Assembly (NCBI RefSeq): GCF_000972845.2
Contig: NC_040029.1
Location: 1,785,192-1,849,191 of the forward strand
DNA from: Larimichthys crocea
Lineage: Eukaryota; Chordata; Actinopteri; Sciaenidae
Reading direction: 5' to 3'
DNA: 64,000 nt
Positions within the stretch are counted from its first letter, which is position 1. Each line of letters begins with the position of its first letter. The notes under the pieces are model-generated. The model ran no database searches. It saw only the letters and a program-made list of their open reading frames with translations, and was not told the DNA's origin. This document shows, one piece after another, positions 1-13,556 of this stretch. Made by a program: the position numbers and the translations under genes.

Positions 1-815
1 TGTATTGCTGAGCTTAATATTTGATGACACACTGTATTTTTCTTTCTGTGCCCCATTTCATTTATTTAAACGGTGCGATGTCATTGGCCGGACAGCCATA
101 ACAATGACTGATGGATTCCCAGGTGGTCGCTCAGCTGTGGCCAAAATGATCAGCGGTGGGGAGGGGGGGGGGCAGTCGGCGCTTCCAATGAGCGCAGATG
201 TGAGGTGATGCAAACGGTTTATCTTGAGTGCAAAGAGCATGTGTGGGGTTTTTTTTTATGCAGCCTGTGTGATGGGGGTGGATCCTCGATAGGGACGCTG
301 GCTTGTGTTTACAACATCTGTCTGACCTTCTGGTCATGACACACACACACACACACTGATGCAAATGCAAGAGACAGATGAGGTGAGGTGATAAAAATTC
401 TTAGAAGCTGCACACAGTGCTCAGAAACATGCCCCAAAAATAAGCCACCAATCAAGAATGTTGAACATTTGCACTCTGAAAGCTTCCATTATTCTCCACT
501 AGTTCATTAAAGTGTTTGTGCATTAACTACCGGTTACATAACTTAATGTTTCCAACGCTCATGACCTGACTTGGCACTCATCCATGTTGTGACGGCTGCT
601 GTCGACCAGTGGGTGGCAGTGTAGCATCTGTGAGACTGAGAGAGGAAGCTGATCTTCAAAGACAGTCACTGTATAGAATAATAATAAATGATATATCAGG
701 AGTTTATCTCAGCGAGACAATTACTAATCACCTGCTGTTAATTGGCGTCGCTTCTCGGTGCCTGAAGGTGTTCTCTTGCTCTTGTCAAGATAATCAGGAT
801 TTGCATAATTGGAGA

Positions 816-901
816 AATATCTTGAATAATTCTCATGTGTCTCATAAAAGGACTCCATAATATCTTGAATAATTCTCATGTGTCTCATAAAAGGACTCCA
901 T
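816..901. repeat. 43-bp tandem duplication, two copies
   Basis: Two adjacent, essentially identical copies of a 43-bp unit starting AATATCTTGAATAATTCTC, at 816-858 and 859-901. The near-perfect identity points to a recent local duplication. No coding role is seen. Confidence 0.9.
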
Positions 902-921
902 AGCACAGGTTGAAGTTCCCC

Positions 922-1359
922 TAGTTTACTGTAAAATAGTTTACATTCTTTCTGTTATTTTTACAGCAAATTACTGTAAATAGGTCAATGATATATCATT
1001 TTTTTAGTAGTAATTTACTGTAAATAACACCATTTTCAACCTTGAAATTTACAGTTCTATAAAACCATACCGTACTATCTTATACATGGTCACCATATTT
1101 ATTACGGTAGTTTACTGTAAAATAGTTTACATTTTACCTGTTATTTTTACAGCACATTACTGTAAATCGGTTGATGATATATATTTTTTTAGTAGTAATT
1201 TACTGTAAATAACACCATTTTCAACCTTGAAATTTACAGTTCTATAAAACCATACCATAATGTCTTATACATGGTCACCATATTTTTTAAGGTAAAGTTC
1301 TGGCAACCACAGCTGCCAGTATTTTACCGTAAAATATACAGGTTTTTTTTTACAGTGTA
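922..1359. mobile_element. ACTGTAAA-type MITE with an internal 186-bp tandem duplication
   Basis: The block is dense in TTTACTGTAAA and TTTTACAG words and ends TTTTACAGTGTA at about 1348-1359, the same terminus as the element at 22683-23459. Both also share a core with TTGCCAG or CTGGCAA next to TTTTACCGT. Two copies of a unit starting AGTTTACTGTAAAATAG begin at 923 and 1109, so the interior is duplicated with a period of 186 bp. The 5' boundary is uncertain. A non-autonomous DNA transposon is the likeliest identity, but I cannot name the superfamily. Confidence 0.65.
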
Positions 1360-2490
1360 GACTCATGCTCTCTGGCCTCTGAATGAACGGTGTCCCTATG
1401 TGTCTGGAATGTTACCTTGGTTTATTTTCATAACTCGTGTCCTCACTGTCGCCGACCCCCTCGCATGTATTTTTACGTCTGTCTGAAAGGACTGAAAAGA
1501 TCATTTTTTTCCTGCAGGCGAGCTTTCACATCATCCTCGACAAATGGCCTCTGTCCATCATGTCTGCGTTCAATTTAAAAGGCGCATTAGTCTTTTCATA
1601 AGGTGCGTTTTCTATATCCTGCTCCAGCTTTTAAGCGAAGAGACAGAGAAATTTGTCACTCCGCCATGTTGGAAAAAAATCGCACTTTAAAGCGTCAGAT
1701 GACATTCTAAAAGATGAGAATGAGACAGTCTTTTGGCCCCTGTCGTAAATAAAATCAAAAAAATCAATCAATATGCACCCCCCGTTCCTAAACGCACTTA
1801 ATTAAATATTAAATAAACTAAAAGCCACAATGTGTCTGCAAGAAATTGATCCAGGCTTGATGAGGACACCGGCGTCCTCATCAGGTCCATTGAGCTCGTA
1901 AAAATTCCATTAACTTTTTACCAGGCATCTCTTTCGTCTCAGTTTCACAGATTCAAATCTTTTAATGGAGCTGGCAAGCGGAGCCTCGTGTGTGACGCAT
2001 TGCTCTGTCTGTTGTGTGATGATGACTTGTTGCTCGCCCCGCTTGGCTCTGAGAATAGTTGAGCCGGTTGCGTGGCGGAGCCAAAACGCAGCTTTGAAAA
2101 ACTCCCCGCTTCGTCTGACTCATTCACTCACACTCATTTGCCTACCTGCCGTTCGTTTAGTGCTTTGGATTCGGGGGGGAATTGAAACAGACGTGCGACG
2201 ACTCTCTATTTCTGTCACTGCTTGTTAAAGCAGCTCCTTTTTTCGCATGTGCATATTTACTCCAACATATGATAATCCATTCCCATTGCTGCGTAATGGA
2301 TGCATATCTGCAGGCCTTTTTCCATACAGAATGTGCTGTGACTCAGATTGTCTCTTCACTAACGCAGTTTGACAGCCCCACAAGAGCATATGTGTTCAAC
2401 AATTAGCCAAAGACCTCAAGGCGTTACTTTTTTAATCATTTATTATGGCACTATATCGTAAGTGAAGCGCCATTCATTGTTGCCATAGCA

Positions 2491-2512
2491 AAAAAAAAAA
2501 AAAAAAAAAAAA
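2491..2512. repeat. poly-A homopolymer run
   Basis: An uninterrupted A run of about 22 bases. No retroposed gene body is recognisable next to it. Confidence 0.9.
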
Positions 2513-5259
2513 GAGGAAGCGCTCTTCGGAAGGTTTCCAATGCAAATCATTTTGGCTTTGGATCACAAAAGAAAGTTTAATCATTAAACCTTTGAGTCGG
2601 AGCTGGAAATGCATGAGGAACCATGAGGTTACAGTTTAACAAGCGTCTACAGTCGAGCTCACAGCTCTGTGAGGCTGCACGAGTTCGAGTCAATGCCAAC
2701 ACATTGGTGTTTAGCCATGTACCACATTAGTTGTGTGGCCGTAGCCTTTAAACACATGATAACTAAATTCAAAGCAGCTTTTTACAGGCTGTATCTAAAC
2801 GAGCTCTTATCTTCAGTTCTTTGAGGTTCTCTCATCACGCATTTCAGAAAGCGCTTCACAGAGAGGACGGGTACCTTTTTCTTGACCTTCATCTCACGAT
2901 TTAGCAAATGAAATAGCAAAAGTTTGGCAGTCAGCGCTCATTAAGTCTGCATTGTTGCTAGAAATTGGTCCCGGTTGTTTCGTTACGCGTTACAGGTGCT
3001 GCAACGAGCGGGAGATAAAGTCAGGATGCAGTTTGATGTGTTTCTATTAATACATGTAGGCAGCAAACAGACGCAAGAAAAAAGAAAATCTTTGGAGTTC
3101 GGCAACTCGTCAAAGTGCAGATGAAAGTTTGTTACGGTGAACGCTTGCCTTTCATTTCACATCTTCAGCTGCACTGGCCGGATCAAGACAGATTAATGGG
3201 GTTAATAATAATCATCTAGTTTCCCTGTAATTAGTACCGAATTAGAGTTCTTTTTTCTTTTGAGAAAATTACAGACCTGTAACAAAAAGTATTGGGCCAA
3301 ATTTCATGGCAGCCTATGAGAGATTTCATTAAAAAAAAAACCTCAACCTTGTGGTGGTAGAGGAAGAAAAGTAAGGGGGGATTATCAAAGTCGCTATGAT
3401 TCATCCTCTGGGAATCCGACCACGCAGGATTTTGTGCTAGTTCAATATTTCTGTCTGGTACAAATTGGTTGACTGTCAAGGACACTTTTGATTCAATATG
3501 TATGCTAAGGTGACGCGGAGTTCATCCCCATGCATGAGCTTGTATTACACATTCGCACAATTATAGATTTAAATCCCCGGAATACAAACTAGGTATGCAG
3601 TATGTCAGCCCATGTCAGGTCCGTGGTTCAGTGTATATTTGGACAGGCTGAAAACAGAGCCGGATCCCGAGCCACTTTAGAGTCATCATGTATAAATAGT
3701 GGTGCCTGGTGATGTTGGCATTGCTCACCGAACATTAAGAGAGCACGGAGCCTGATGAAAGAGACTGAAATATGATTTACATTCAGTCAGCATGGGGCCA
3801 TATTGTGAAAGAGAGAGGCGGAGGCAGAGTAAAGATGGAGATTGATGGGGAGTGATAGAGAGTCAAAGTGAATCAGCAGAGGCGTTAAGAGGGAGAACAT
3901 CCAAATGAAGAGTGGGTTCATATTTTAGCAGGTAAAGCAGTCTGATTAACAAATGATATTCATGTTTGGATAACGATCAGCTTCGTCTTGGCCTCGCTTT
4001 AAGGCTGCTCACTCTTTGACACTGACTTTTTTTTTTTTCTTTAGGCTGAATTTTCCCACAACTTTCTTTTCCCAGAGACGAGCACGTGTCTGTCAGGTTT
4101 GAGCCCCGGTGAAGAGCACTGATAATCAGGGGAGAGATGCGCTGAATACAGAATGAGGAGCAAGATCCAAACTCAAACACTATGAACACATTTGAACCTG
4201 TATGTGAATTCACTGACCATATCTTTCTTTTAACGCCAACTCATATGTCTGTTAGGTATTTCCCGTGAAGGCCAAGCACAACTCCAGTCTGAATTAACGG
4301 CCCCGCTAATGTCCCTGGAGTTTTTTGCAGCCAAGCTTTGGAACTCGGAAATCATCGGATATCTGTCAAGCTTTAATTTATCTGATGCTCACTAGATCTG
4401 GGTCAAATTTGTCATTTGCAAATGGACCCAGAATGGGCAGACTAAATTACTCTGCTTTCCTTTTAACAGTAACAACAATACTGCGATTGTCCCTGAGTAA
4501 GGCCCTTAACCCTGTGGATATGAAAAGCGCACAAATCCTCCAAAAAACAGTTTAATTTAGCACAAAATGAATGTCACAGAAAAAGTCATGCCTTTAATGG
4601 GATATTAGAAATGTATTCAGGATATTCTCTTTTTACAATTATGGTCTTTGTTGCTTCTGGAGGCTCAGTGATGTACTAACTACTATTGTACACATTAGCC
4701 AATACCTCCTCTTCAACTACTGACTAAAATGAAGTGTTTTTACTGCCTGGGAACTACTTCCTCTTTTGCAGTTAATGCTTCAGCAGATAATAAACCTGCG
4801 GTGACGCACGGCTAATAAACTACAATAGCGGCCTAGTTGCACTAGGCGTGAAAAAACTCGAGAGCTAAGAGGCGAACTGATCAAAGAGCTGGTCCTTTTC
4901 TGCAAACCTAACTGTCGAATCATGCGCTGTGTCGTCTCCGACTGAAATCTTAGAAACTTTGAAATAAATCCCTGTGTTACCACTATAGTGGACTACCCGC
5001 TGGCTGTAGCAAAGCTGCCACACGAGGAGTGCTAGTAACACTAAAAATAGCAGCAGGTTTAGTCAGAACCTCCAACTGCTCCGGTTTGTGAGGTTTGATT
5101 TTAGATTTTCTGTTTTGGGAAATGTTTGTCACATAGAATTGTGTGTTCTATTAAGTATTTCTGACTAAAGTTTCAAATGATTTAAATAAATCTGCAGTGA
5201 ACAGCTGCAGCTTCAGTTAACTTTGACCTGTGAACTTGCACTTTTGGCCAATAGCAAGT

Positions 5260-6010
5260 GTGGCTGTGAAGTGAAGCCAGCGTGGAAGTGACAAAAAACT
5301 GCAGTTCCTCAAACGTCCACTTGAGGCTGGCTATAGAGCGAGTCAATCTCCATAAGTCCCCATGTTGAAATGTCCAACTTCACAGCAGAAATAAACATGT
5401 TTACAGCCTGGTACAAAAAACAGTTTTGATCTGTACAACTGTACTGAGGGTGAATTTATATAGAACTCACCTGTACAAATTATATTAAGGCTAAAAGTTA
5501 TGCAGAATTATGAGCGTGGGCGCTTTGATTGACAGGTGGGTGCTGTTACAGATGGCTTGTTTGAGCACCCAGGCGTCATTCAGCCCGCCTTAATGATCCA
5601 CGTCTTTGCAATACAGTCGTCCTTCGCTATATCGCGGTTCTTCACTTTTCGCGGACTCGCTGTTTCGCAGATTTTTTTTTGTGTAATTTTGCATGCTTTT
5701 TTTTACAGCAGTACAGTATGAACGCGCACATGTGTTCTGCGTCCTGATTAAGGGAGTACTGTACAAAATGCGTGTAAAAAGGTGTATAAAAGTGTGTGGT
5801 TAGGGGTTTACGGCCTTAAAACATGTATAATAACTGTAAAACTTACTTTGCAGATTTCGTTTATTGCGGGTTATTTTTAGAACGTATCCCCCGCGATAAA
5901 CAAGGGACCACTGTATTTCGATTAGCCAGGAGGCCAAAGAGGCAGGACTGATCTTGAGCTTCAAAACAGCGGGTGATGTCACGCTGTCCATTCTTTACAC
6001 CGTCAGTGGT
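5260..6010 (-). repeat. Teleost interspersed repeat, copy 1 of 3, split by a MITE
   Basis: This sequence matches, in reverse complement, the copies near 29999-30250 and 45340-45830. All share a block around TTAAGCCTTAATATAATTTG and a block reading CACCCTCAGTACAG. The two halves (to 5611, and from 5916) are contiguous in the 45-kb copy, so the MITE at 5614-5913 was inserted later. I do not recognise the family, and no terminal repeats or target duplications could be fixed. Confidence 0.7.
5614..5913 (-). mobile_element. TcMar-like MITE (about 300 bp), copy 1
   Basis: The element is bounded by TA dinucleotides at 5612-5613 and 5914-5915, as expected for the Tc1/mariner superfamily. Its ends read CAGTCGTCC and GGGACCACTG and are imperfect inverted repeats. 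The body matches in reverse orientation the element at 23031-23356. It has no transposase frame and is therefore non-autonomous. Its host repeat provides an empty-site comparison near 45.47 kb. Confidence 0.85.
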
Positions 6011-9000
6011 GCGGACACAGACCAGAAGAGTACGGAATAAAGAAAGCTGTTGGTGCATATTAGCTGTGTTGCACCAACCTTTTTTATTTTGTCTGACTGC
6101 TGCACAGAAGAACGGGTTTGTGGGCAGTTATGATGCAAGAGTTTGTAGAAATACATCTTTATTGACCGCTAGTACTACAGTAAGAGAGTGTCTGACCCAA
6201 CTGACTAGCTCGCCCTGCAAGTGTTTTGCAAAGATGCTTGGATGCTTGGACCATTTCATGGCCAGGCCTTCACACAGCACCTGTCAAGATCTAAATTGAT
6301 CCGGATAGATTTATTAAAACTCGTGTTTTTATCTCCCTGCATGAACCGAATGTTTAAAAGGGCGATAAAGAAGTAGCACAGACCACTGCTGTTTGTCAGG
6401 CAGGCACAGGAGGAGGATTTTGACAGCAGAGAACCACAAACAGCCGAGGAAAAACTCTTGACTAAATGTTGCATCATGTACACCCCTCCCCGCCAAAAAA
6501 ACTGTCTTTTCCTTCAGCACGGGACGGGATGGAAAACACATCATCCCAGTTTTCACTGCATGTCTTCAAAACTGCCAGAGAGGAAAAATGAAGCACATGC
6601 TGCAACCGGAGCAGCAATATATTTGCCCTTCGTTCATATATCACGACAGGTTTTTTGCACAGGAGAGCTTTCGGCGTGAACACATCCCATCTGCTGCAGC
6701 TCTGTTTGCCATAAATGTGAATCATACATCCCCGTGGGCTTTCTTCTGTCTGTCAGTCCTGTTCTTCATTTTGGTTTCTTCATTTCCTCTTCTTGTCTCT
6801 CAAACTTTCTCCATTCTTGCTGCTCCCAGCTCTTTCTCTGTGACTGTTTGGTAGGTTGGCCTTTAGTTAATCCTCTGACCTTGGAATCTGGTTCGTAATA
6901 ATGATTTGAGTTGTTCTCCACAACTCCCACAGTCTCCTTCTTAATCCCACCACCACCACTCTCTGTCTATTGTTCGTCAAGTTAGTTTTTTAGGCCACTT
7001 CTCTGTCCGCCCATGTGCTGTTTCACTTTTTGACTTCTCTCTTTCGGCCTGTGGCTCATCTCTCTCTTCTCTCTTCTCTCTCTCTCTTACTCCTTTGTGC
7101 CCATGTTTGCCCACGAGTGCTTGAAATATTGATGTGCTTCTGTTTAGTCATAATGAGGACGGTCGATAGAGGATTGGAAACCAAAAAAAAAATTCTTTTT
7201 TTTTTCTACTGGATTGCAAAAGGGAACGCTTATGGCACCCAAACAAAAACAGTGGTGAAAGGAGAGCAGCCCCACCCCCCAAAAAAAAGTAGTCGGAGAA
7301 GAGAGGGAGGATTTTCAGCCATCAAATGAAGAGCAAATTTATATAAAAAACAAACTGATTTATATAGCAACATGGTTTACGAGGTGATTTACAGGGTAAG
7401 AAAAAACAACATGACTCATGAGTGATGGAAGCCTTCAGGTTCAAACTCAGGCAAGGCTTTATTAGTGTTTGCACTTCTTCTATTGCTCAGAACTGAACAC
7501 AACAGAACAATAACAGTGAAATGTTCATATATCCGTTCGGCTTGAAATAACTTTTTTGTTATCAACAAATGGCTCAATGCCGAAAAGTAATGTCAAAATA
7601 CTCTTCATAGTTTCTCATTCTCCTACGACCTGCAAATGGAAATACGAGTTGCTTCGTTTCAGGAGTTCATATATTATTTTCCACACTTCATTCCTGATCA
7701 AACGACATTCTGCACACATCTTCCAACAATGTGCGGGATAATTCGAGTGCTTCTCAGATCAAGGAAAGCAATCATCAGAGGATTCCGAGGGAAAGAAAGG
7801 ACCGGAGCACACAGGATGTTTTCATTATTAAAAGGATCCAAAACAGTGAAACCTTTTCACACTACTGTGTCTTCATCAGAGGGGAAATGGACATGGACAT
7901 CAGACTAGAATAGGTGTTTGTAATTGGACAGAAAGCTGAACAGGACTTCAAATCTAACGGATCTAAGAGTAGGAGATGCCAGAGCCACTTTACGTATGCC
8001 GCACACGGAATCAAAGGAGCACAAATACATTTTAAAGTTACACGCATCAAGAAGAATTGAGAGCACTATAGCAAACAGGTCTTTCTTAACAGTCACCAGC
8101 CGAGAGGGGGGATATTTCTTTAAGCTGCAGAGCTTCTGTTAGTGTGTGCATAATGGCAAAACCAATAATTGAAGCATAATTGACATCATTTTGTACATAT
8201 GTTCATGGTTCCCAGAGGATGAATCCTCCTGACGCCATCTTTAAGTGCAGATCACTTAAGTACATTTCCATCAGCCTCGGCTATGGATTTATAAGATGGA
8301 TAACTTTTTGGAAATTCTAGTTTTTTTACGCTATAGCTGGAGATGCAAAGCTTTGGTTTCATTTGTCCCACTCATTCCTGTACAACATAACTTGCACAGT
8401 GATCCATCACAGTAAACATGGAGCTTAAGAGAAACTTTTCAATTGAATTATTTTTTCATTAGGCTCTCTATAAATCACCTGACACGCAGACAAAGGAAAT
8501 AATCCCTGAAGTAAACGTTGCCTAGAGGAATTTATTTTCATATCTGTCTTGTTGGGTTGGGTGTACTGTACTGATTTGAAGCTTTTTATTAAAACATCAA
8601 CATGAAAAAATAGAATAATTCTCTAAAAAATGGATTCCAAACAGGTCATAATGATTTGGGTGAGTGTAAACTTCATTAAGACGACAGTAAATGGGCTATA
8701 TTCTGTACATGAAACCTATTAGATCTTTAATCAGCCTTTACTTTCACAATGGCCGTCTCATTCAGATGATTCACATAATTAACAAAGCCTTTCATGAGGC
8801 ACTCATGCATTCATTCACTCATCTATTTATTCACACAGGCTGAATGATTTAACCCGGGGCATTGCAGGGTCTGTAGCCAGCTGCAACCACCGCGGCTGAA
8901 TGAAGCCCGAAGAGCATCAGGATTCAGCTCCTCTAAAAGCTGCGAAAAGTTTGAATCGATGCATCAGAAGATGAGTCCCCCCTGTGTGGATTCATTTTTC

Positions 9001-12000
9001 TTTTGCTGCGTTTCCAAAATTGCAATAGCATGAGCGTCAACATCTGCGTGGATGTTTCTTTTTGCTGGTCCTTTCAGCTGTACGTGAAATGTTTGACATC
9101 AATACACCGGCTCAGGAAAATGTGTCTTCCTGCTTGTAAATATTGATTTATGAATATAAAATTAATTGAGAAACCTGGACAGCAATAATTCATGCCATAC
9201 TCAGTGAATCCAAACAATACATTCAGTTACAATGTATCATCTCCAGGACAAAAAACCTGTAATGACATCATGGATTCAAATCCATCCATCAGTCTTTTCT
9301 TGCACACACTGTCCTGTTTTTCTTTTCTTTGGCAGCAGTCACAGCCTGACTCCATTTTGAAATGTCTTTTAGACCTTTTCCACTGCAAGAACTCGTAATT
9401 TGAGGTGGCGTGACTCAAGCAGCTGCCTGTTTTTTTTGACAGTACGGAGCAGAGAGAGCAGGACCCGGAGCCGATGGTGCGCCCTTCAGGGCAGCTGAAC
9501 TGTCCAGAGGAATGTACCCGGCACCAGAGAGCTGGTTGGTGCCATTCTGACTCAAAACTACTGCTGAACTAGAGACTGTGTCAATCAAGTTGATCAGTTG
9601 AGTTCCACAAATTGTTGTTTCCCGGCTTCTGACCTGCACACTCATGGCAGGTGTAGGTGCAGTATTGTCTTTTCATTGAGATTCCAGTTTGTAGAACACA
9701 GAGCAGAACTGACGTCCAGGTTCAGGTTACGGGAAGGTCCAGGTTAGGCGTCATTCCCGAACTCGAAAAAGTACAAATACTACCTGTACTTTCTACTCCT
9801 TACATTTTTAACACAGGTTCTTACTTTTAAAATATTTTGAGCCTTTATCTGACGTCATTGCACGCCTTCCCAAAATCAAGTCTGGTGCACATCACCCTTG
9901 ACATGACAAAAAACAGCTGAAGACAAATTTAAAAACTCTTACAATGAAACAAGACAGGCAAGAGATGGAAACTGGACTGGAGTTTTACTTAGCTGTGCAC
10001 AGAAAGAGCTGATTGAAATGTCCTTCAAAAGAACCAATTTTATACTTGAATTAATTATATACTTTGTACTTTTCAGTGGCTGCTCTCTTTTCTTTCTTCT
10101 AAAGCAGTCGAATCAGTAATTCTACTTTCGGCAGAGTAAACCAGGTTAGCCGGCATTGCTTCTAACTCAAAGACAGCCACAGACCAGCAAATGGGGAACA
10201 AATGCATACGACAACTTTCATGATGCTCCTCCTGGCATAGTAACAGTTTGAAATGACTGCTAAGACCTTTTGGCTCGCTGCTTTGAATTGTTGGAGAAGG
10301 TCAGGCGCCTTCAGAGAAATAAGTCCAAAGCAACTGGTCGCCTTGGTCAGCCCAGTGATTTGTTTACTGCTGTACAGTCTCATGAGTCATTTTTCGAGAG
10401 CAGCCACTTGTACGCTATGCCAGCAAACCCATAAGGCAGCTTTCACAGCCAACAGCACTCAGTCCAAGAGCCGTCAGAGCAGAGGGAGTGTGTATGTGGA
10501 AAATACTGTATGTGCAAATACAGCGTCTGTGTCCACACGGACTGATTCACTCATGTATGCACCATTTGCCAACAAAGGAAGAGTGTAATTTAAAATGAAG
10601 TACCCAAACAGTGAGTCACGAATGAGTGACTTCTTTTCTTGGCAGGGCCCTTCAGTCATTCGCCATACACCAGCCAGAAGCACAGTGCTTCTCGGGGAGA
10701 CGCTATCATAGCATTAAATTCACTGATTCATTTGCAGAATGCCAAGAGGACATGTGAGCTAATCAGGGAAGCCTCTGAGTGTATTCAAGAGGACAGAAGA
10801 GCAAAGAAAGAAAGATTAAAAAAAAAAAAACAAGATGGATAAAATGGAAGCTTTCACAGATCTTGGGGGCTTTAATTCTAGGTTGCCCCGAGTTGCACAA
10901 CCAACCCACCATTCACCTGCAGGACAATCAGGATAATGAGCATACTGCAGACACACTCAAAAAGACAAGAAAAGAATATATCAGACAAAAAGATGAAGAG
11001 AAGGATGGGGTGGAAAAACAGGCTGGATGGAGAGGAAGAAGAACGGAGAGTAATCCACAAATAATAGCTTGTGTTTAAGAAGTATATCCTGCGGAGGTGG
11101 ACGCCATCTCTCCTGCAAAATGTCACATCTGATATCGAACCGGCTGACCTTATCGATTTTGAAATGCTACTGCAGCTCTACCAACTCCAGCAAAACCACT
11201 CCGAGCGGTTTCTCTGAGTCTAGAGTAGTCAGGTGCAGAAGAGGCGGAGAGGAATGCTGAGTTTTGGCAATGTGGTGACTTGCATTCGTATTCGTCTCAA
11301 CCACATTCGTTTGCCCAAAATTTATTGACTATAATCCATTTTACAAACTCCAGCCTCATTGAATTACAAATGTTCATACTTACTGCCTGCTACCACACAG
11401 TGACGACAAGACTTCTTAAGAAGGGGGGTTGCTTTAGTTCGATCCCTGGTTCACCAAACTCTAAATGATCCCTGGTCGATCGACTTCTTGTTTCTTTCTC
11501 CGTAATGGACTGACGTAAACCCACTTGATTTAAGTTAAGCTAATTGCTGACATTATCTCACCCAACTGGCACGTTCTCACACTTAAGTTGAGAAAAATAA
11601 AACCTTTGCACTCAGTTCCTGTCTAATTAATGCATTAAGACGGACATTTCTTAAACAGGGCATGAAGGAGAAGGGGGGAAGACAGATAAGAGAACATTTG
11701 AGGAGACAGAGGCGGACAGCACTCCTCTGAGACCCTCCGCGGACTGCGGCATGTCATTACAGTCCTACTATTAGGAGCACTGCTTGTTAGAGGATAGGAG
11801 AAAATGTCAACAGCTGACATAAGACAATCAGCATAAAATGGCCATGTCTTTGCATGTGTGATAGCAAGCTCAGAGTTTCCTGTATGGGACTATGCTCTGG
11901 TGATGTTTCCTTCTAATAGGCACCAATGTGAAGGTGGAGGGTGTCACGGTGTCACCTCCCCAGGCTAGCGATGCATGTATTACTATTTCCTGTTACCATG

Positions 12001-13371
12001 GTTTCACCATCACAGGTCTGACTGGCCTCTTTGTAGGCATCTGTCACACACGCAATGGTCCCAGATGGCCAGCATTGATTAGTTGAGAATCCGGTGATTG
12101 TTTTTTTTTTGCTTTTTTTTATAATTTTTTTTACAGGGATTATCTCTTGCGACAGGCCAGCACCGTTTAGACAGATTTCACCAAGCACTGTCCCTTATTA
12201 ACTCTGTCAGTCTGTGGGAGATATGCAGGGACATCCACCACTTCCCCTACCCCACTCCCTCTTCCCCCTTTCATCTGTTCAGCCTGCGCCAAGGAGAACA
12301 TATGGCAGGGACTCAAAGCTAGATAGCACTTGGTGACGGTTGCATGAGACATTTAGCTGTGGCACTGCTGCTTTTCATTCAGTTATTGTATTACATACTG
12401 TAAAATGGATAACTGCAGTCCTCACTTCTGGTTGGTGGAATCGTATCACAAAAACATACACTAAAAATGTGTCTTTTAAAGGACAGTACCAATCATTAAC
12501 TTTAGTCCTGTCTTATTATAAGTTAAATGGCCTGTTCCTCATGTATTTCTCTATAATACCCATTTAAAACCTATCCTGTTTCAATGTACTGCAGCTGAGC
12601 TCTTTTCCTAAACTAAGGTCTGTGCTGAAGCTGAAGCATTCCCTGTGCCCTTGACCAGCTCTGTTAAGAGGTTCATTGTTTTTTTTGTCAGCAGAATTAC
12701 TGCACATTATCAATCTCTCCTTGCAGACTGCCTGTTTTTCTTTGGCTTTTGAAAATTGCTTTTGTGTGGCCTCTTCTGCAAAAAATAAATAAATAAAAAT
12801 AAACATGTTCTTCATGCCAGCAATATAAATAACTTGTTTACTCTCAACTCTCAAATTTTATTGCCTTCAATTCTTTCACTTCATTTCTTGTGTCAGTGCC
12901 AAATACGAAGCAAGGACTGTGATGGCTCTGCTCGAAGATGTAAATGATATTTGATTTGGACGCAAGAAAAAAAATGTTTTGGTGCTTTTTGAGCTCAGTT
13001 CTAATCTATAGGGAGATGATAATCTCAGGTAGGGCCCAAGACCAAACCTTTTGACATACATACAAACATACATAATGGATTGAAACTACTTGGGAAGTTC
13101 TGTTCATGAAGAGTATTTTATTGTTGTGGTGTGCCCCAGGGGACCTTCCTGGATCCTGTTTTTTTTTAAAAAAATTTTATTAAACAGTTCACCTGCAAGG
13201 CATTTATGGTGTTTGTAGTATTGTGTGAAGAATAAAACAGAGCTTGAAAGGTTCAAAACTGCATAGATTTTTACCAGACAAGTTGCTATGTGAGGTGGAT
13301 GTAATTGCTAAATTGTCAGTTTGGGAAAGTTGCAAATATAAAACTGCCTGGAGCAACTGACAGGTATTTTA

Positions 13372-13556
13372 GCAGTTTAGCTCAGTTGGTAGAGCAGCCG
13401 CCCCATGTACGAAGGCTCAGTCCTTGCTGCTGAAGCCCAGGGTTCGAATCCGACCTGTGGCTCTTTCCCGCACGTCATTCCCCATCTCTCTCTCCCCGCA
13501 ATCCTGTCACTCTTCAGCTGTCTCTATCAAATAAAGCTTGAAAAGGCCAAAAAAAT
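13372..13556 (+). mobile_element. tRNA-derived SINE
   Basis: The head resembles a tRNA gene with a pol III A box (TAGCTCAGTTGG, 13378-13389) and B box (GGTTCGAATCC, 13441-13451). The spacing is stretched by an insertion-like anticodon/variable region, so it is not a functional tRNA. A unique pyrimidine-rich body follows, ending in an AATAAAGC-type segment and an A-rich tail. This layout is standard for a teleost tRNA SINE; I cannot assign the named family with certainty. Confidence 0.85.

Noticed and set aside
13372..13460. Possible tRNA gene
   Set aside because: A and B boxes are present, but the anticodon/variable region is too long and a SINE body with A-rich tail follows.
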